64,000 nucleotides of DNA from a virus. The DNA lies in IMG/VR virus record IMGVR_UViG_3300028746_000014, positions 1-64,000 of that record; one strand, given 5' to 3'. Under the pieces are notes generated by a model that did no database searches, was not told the origin of the DNA, and saw only the letters and a program-made list of their open reading frames with translations. Position numbers and translations under genes: made by a program. Of the stretch, positions 62,374-64,000 are shown in pieces (within the stretch, counting starts at the first letter, position 1; each line of letters begins with the position of its first letter).

Positions 62374-63186
62374 TTAGTTCGCGTAGTACGGAATCTTTGC
62401 GTTCGTACCGTTGATCTGTATATCCAAGTACCCTGCTGGAGTTGCCGGTAGAGCAGACGCACCACCCGCCGTAGCACTAGTGGAAGTTGAGTTACCGTTC
62501 AGGAACAAACCAACATTCAGAGTAAACCCTGTGCTATTTGTGAAGAACGTCTGGGTAGGTGTGTCAACGCCGTTGGAACTATTGAACGCAAGATACCCGC
62601 CCGACTGCCCTGTACCCAGATTGGAGGATGAAAAAAGCTCTATAGCGTTACTGCCTTGGGAGAACCAGATAGCACCTATGTTCGAATCAGCAAACGTAGG
62701 AGTTCCGGCGTCTGTCAGTGTGATGGCCGATTGTGATATCTCGACTGCTCCGGAAGCTATGGTAACGACAGGACTGGTGCCACCGATACGGAACTGAAAG
62801 TTTCCCTCGCTTAGGGTATCAAAGTAAAAATTAGGGTCTGCGGGAGACGCTACGAAACCTTGACGTAAACCATTCGCGTTGTTGCCACTAAGCGTTACAC
62901 TGGCGTAGGTACTCGACGGTATTTGCTCGGCCAGTAAGTTAGGTACGGCTGTAAAGTTACCGTCCCCGTCAGTCGTCTGAATAGAGTTTACCGGTCCCGA
63001 CGCAGTGCCACCCCCGCCACCGCCCTCGGTGTAAGCAGAGATATTTCCGAATTGGTCGAACTGCCACGTGACGTTAGTCGCGCCCTCTGGGGCTGCGGGG
63101 ACTGTGTTGGAGAGTACCGTCTGACCGTTCTGAAGCAAGTAGTTATTCAGGGTCATAGGGATCGGCTGAAGAATGTTGTTACCCAT
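62374..63186 (-). CDS. Tail fibre-type protein 2, shared anchor
   Basis: 270 residues. The N-terminal module (LNNYLLQNGQTVLSNTVPAAPEGATNVTWQFDQFGNISAYTEGG) is clearly homologous to that of the 800-residue fibre; the rest is beta-rich and Gly/Ser/Asn/Thr-rich. A shared anchor with different body lengths suggests two alternative or co-assembled fibres on the same virion attachment site. Confidence 0.7.
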   Translation of the reverse strand: MGNNILQPIPMTLNNYLLQNGQTVLSNTVPAAPEGATNVTWQFDQFGNISAYTEGGGGGGTASGPVNSIQTTDGDGNFTAVPNLLAEQIPSSTYASVTLSGNNANGLRQGFVASPADPNFYFDTLSEGNFQFRIGGTSPVVTIASGAVEISQSAITLTDAGTPTFADSNIGAIWFSQGSNAIELFSSSNLGTGQSGGYLAFNSSNGVDTPTQTFFTNSTGFTLNVGLFLNGNSTSTSATAGGASALPATPAGYLDIQINGTNAKIPYYAN

Positions 63187-63199
63187 TTTGAAATCCTTT

Positions 63200-63988
63200 C
63201 TATATGAATCTAAGATACGCCTGTATGATCTGCGTAGTTATCGTGTTGGGACCATTCCAAGTGAGTGTCACAGTGATCGCGGATGTGGTTGCGATGGTGC
63301 TCGTCTGGGCTGGACCGGGAATTACAATACCACCAGAGACCGTGTTCTGGAACAAGGGAAGTGACACTAGAGAGTTCACGCTTGTCGAGCCGTTATTGTT
63401 GACAATACGGAATCCGCCGGAGGCATACCCTGATGTACCAGTTATACCGTTCCATCCGAGATTGATACTTCCGTTGATAACAAGGTTCCAAAGGTTCGTA
63501 CCGAATGCGCCAGTACTTCCATCGGCTGTGAATGCAAACTCCAATCCTTTGCCTACCGGTACTGTGTTAGCCGCTATGGTAAAGCCGATAATGTTTTGTA
63601 CCGCTCCGGTTCCGGTAAAAACGCTACCGGGTTGGAAGTTAGTGATAATCGTACTCGCGCCTGTAGGCGTCGGAGCATTGATCGTCACCGTGCCGCCTGA
63701 TTCCGTCAGGGTGATGTTTGTTCCCTCCTGAAGGTTCAGAAGAGTTTGTGTGGAGTTGAGTGTGCCATTGGTTTCTAACGTGGGGCCGCCCGCCGCTGGC
63801 GCTGCCAGTGATAACGTCCCTTCAGTAGCGTCGTAGGTCAATACCTCTCCGCCCGTGGGGAAGCTGACATCCACCGGTACACCTTGGATGCCTTGGACCG
63901 TGACTGTAGAGCTGCCTGCTGTGGAAGCTACGTCGCCCTGTAGGGGATAGATCGCTGCGCCCCCGCCGCCTACTATTTCACGATTCAT
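63200..63988 (-). CDS. Fibre-type virion protein 3
   Basis: 262 residues, beta-rich with a Gly/Thr/Ser/Asn bias (VTVQGIQGVPVDVSFPTGGEVLTYDATEGTLSL). It lacks the anchor module of the next two genes but starts MNREIVGGGG. GAGG of the ribosome-binding site lies at the window edge, so upstream genes continue beyond 64000. Likely a fibre or baseplate protein. Confidence 0.65.
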   Translation of the reverse strand: MNREIVGGGGAAIYPLQGDVASTAGSSTVTVQGIQGVPVDVSFPTGGEVLTYDATEGTLSLAAPAAGGPTLETNGTLNSTQTLLNLQEGTNITLTESGGTVTINAPTPTGASTIITNFQPGSVFTGTGAVQNIIGFTIAANTVPVGKGLEFAFTADGSTGAFGTNLWNLVINGSINLGWNGITGTSGYASGGFRIVNNNGSTSVNSLVSLPLFQNTVSGGIVIPGPAQTSTIATTSAITVTLTWNGPNTITTQIIQAYLRFI

Positions 63989-64000
63989 TATGCCTCGATT

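Overview
The window is part of the genome of a large tailed bacteriophage. About 118 tightly packed genes fill two convergent arms: nearly everything from 1 to 45.6 kb reads rightward and everything from 45.9 to 64 kb reads leftward, with a bidirectional hairpin terminator (45617-45662) at the junction. Genes commonly overlap by 1-17 nt (ATGA, TAATG, GTG inside TAG) and GTG/TTG starts are frequent. The host is probably an acidobacterium (inference): the phage carries a secreted protein with a PEP-CTERM exosortase tail of the PEPSSLLLLGTG type common in that phylum. No DNA polymerase, terminase, portal or complete capsid gene is visible, so the genome must extend beyond the window.

Left to right: 0-3.8 kb holds small early-type unknown genes. 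3.8-5.5 kb is a 1.7 kb gene-free, AT-richer stretch with palindromes, GATAGAC repeats and a strand-biased GGGCC pentamer, and is the best candidate for an origin or control region. 5.5-11.6 kb is a run of small unknown genes with repeated translation leaders. 11.7-16.6 kb carries a Ycf46-like AAA+ ATPase whose Walker B segment lies before its Walker A, followed by DUF1257, DUF2997 and DUF3150-like genes. 16.7-26.4 kb holds the PEP-CTERM protein, a catalytic-domain-only tyrosine recombinase, a BCS1-like AAA protein, a PD-(D/E)XK nuclease and a Tat-signal protein. 26.4-42.1 kb is nucleic-acid metabolism: a possible ssDNA-binding protein, two RNA ligases, two HAD phosphatases, HNH and endonuclease VII nucleases, a DEAD/DEAH helicase, tRNA-Trp, primase-helicase and RecA. 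42-45.6 kb ends with a cupin-like protein, a lysozyme and a tiny holin candidate.

The leftward arm carries a class II-like ribonucleotide reductase, a DUF1643 protein, a protein with five exact 27-nt repeats, an HNH nuclease, a dATP/dGTP diphosphohydrolase-like protein, a metallophosphoesterase, a second possible lysis set, two very large virion-type proteins, a GNAT protein and three fibre-type proteins, two of which share an N-terminal anchor module.

The most unusual pattern is a short C-terminal peptide, consensus GR[K/R]FRDE, on seven otherwise unrelated rightward-arm proteins, encoded with different synonymous codons. Other cross-cutting signals are a promoter class (TTGACA, 17 nt, TA[C/G][A/T][C/G]T), a palindromic operator ACGTAT-N2-ATACGT that in one case fills a promoter spacer, and three families of repeated ribosome-binding leaders.
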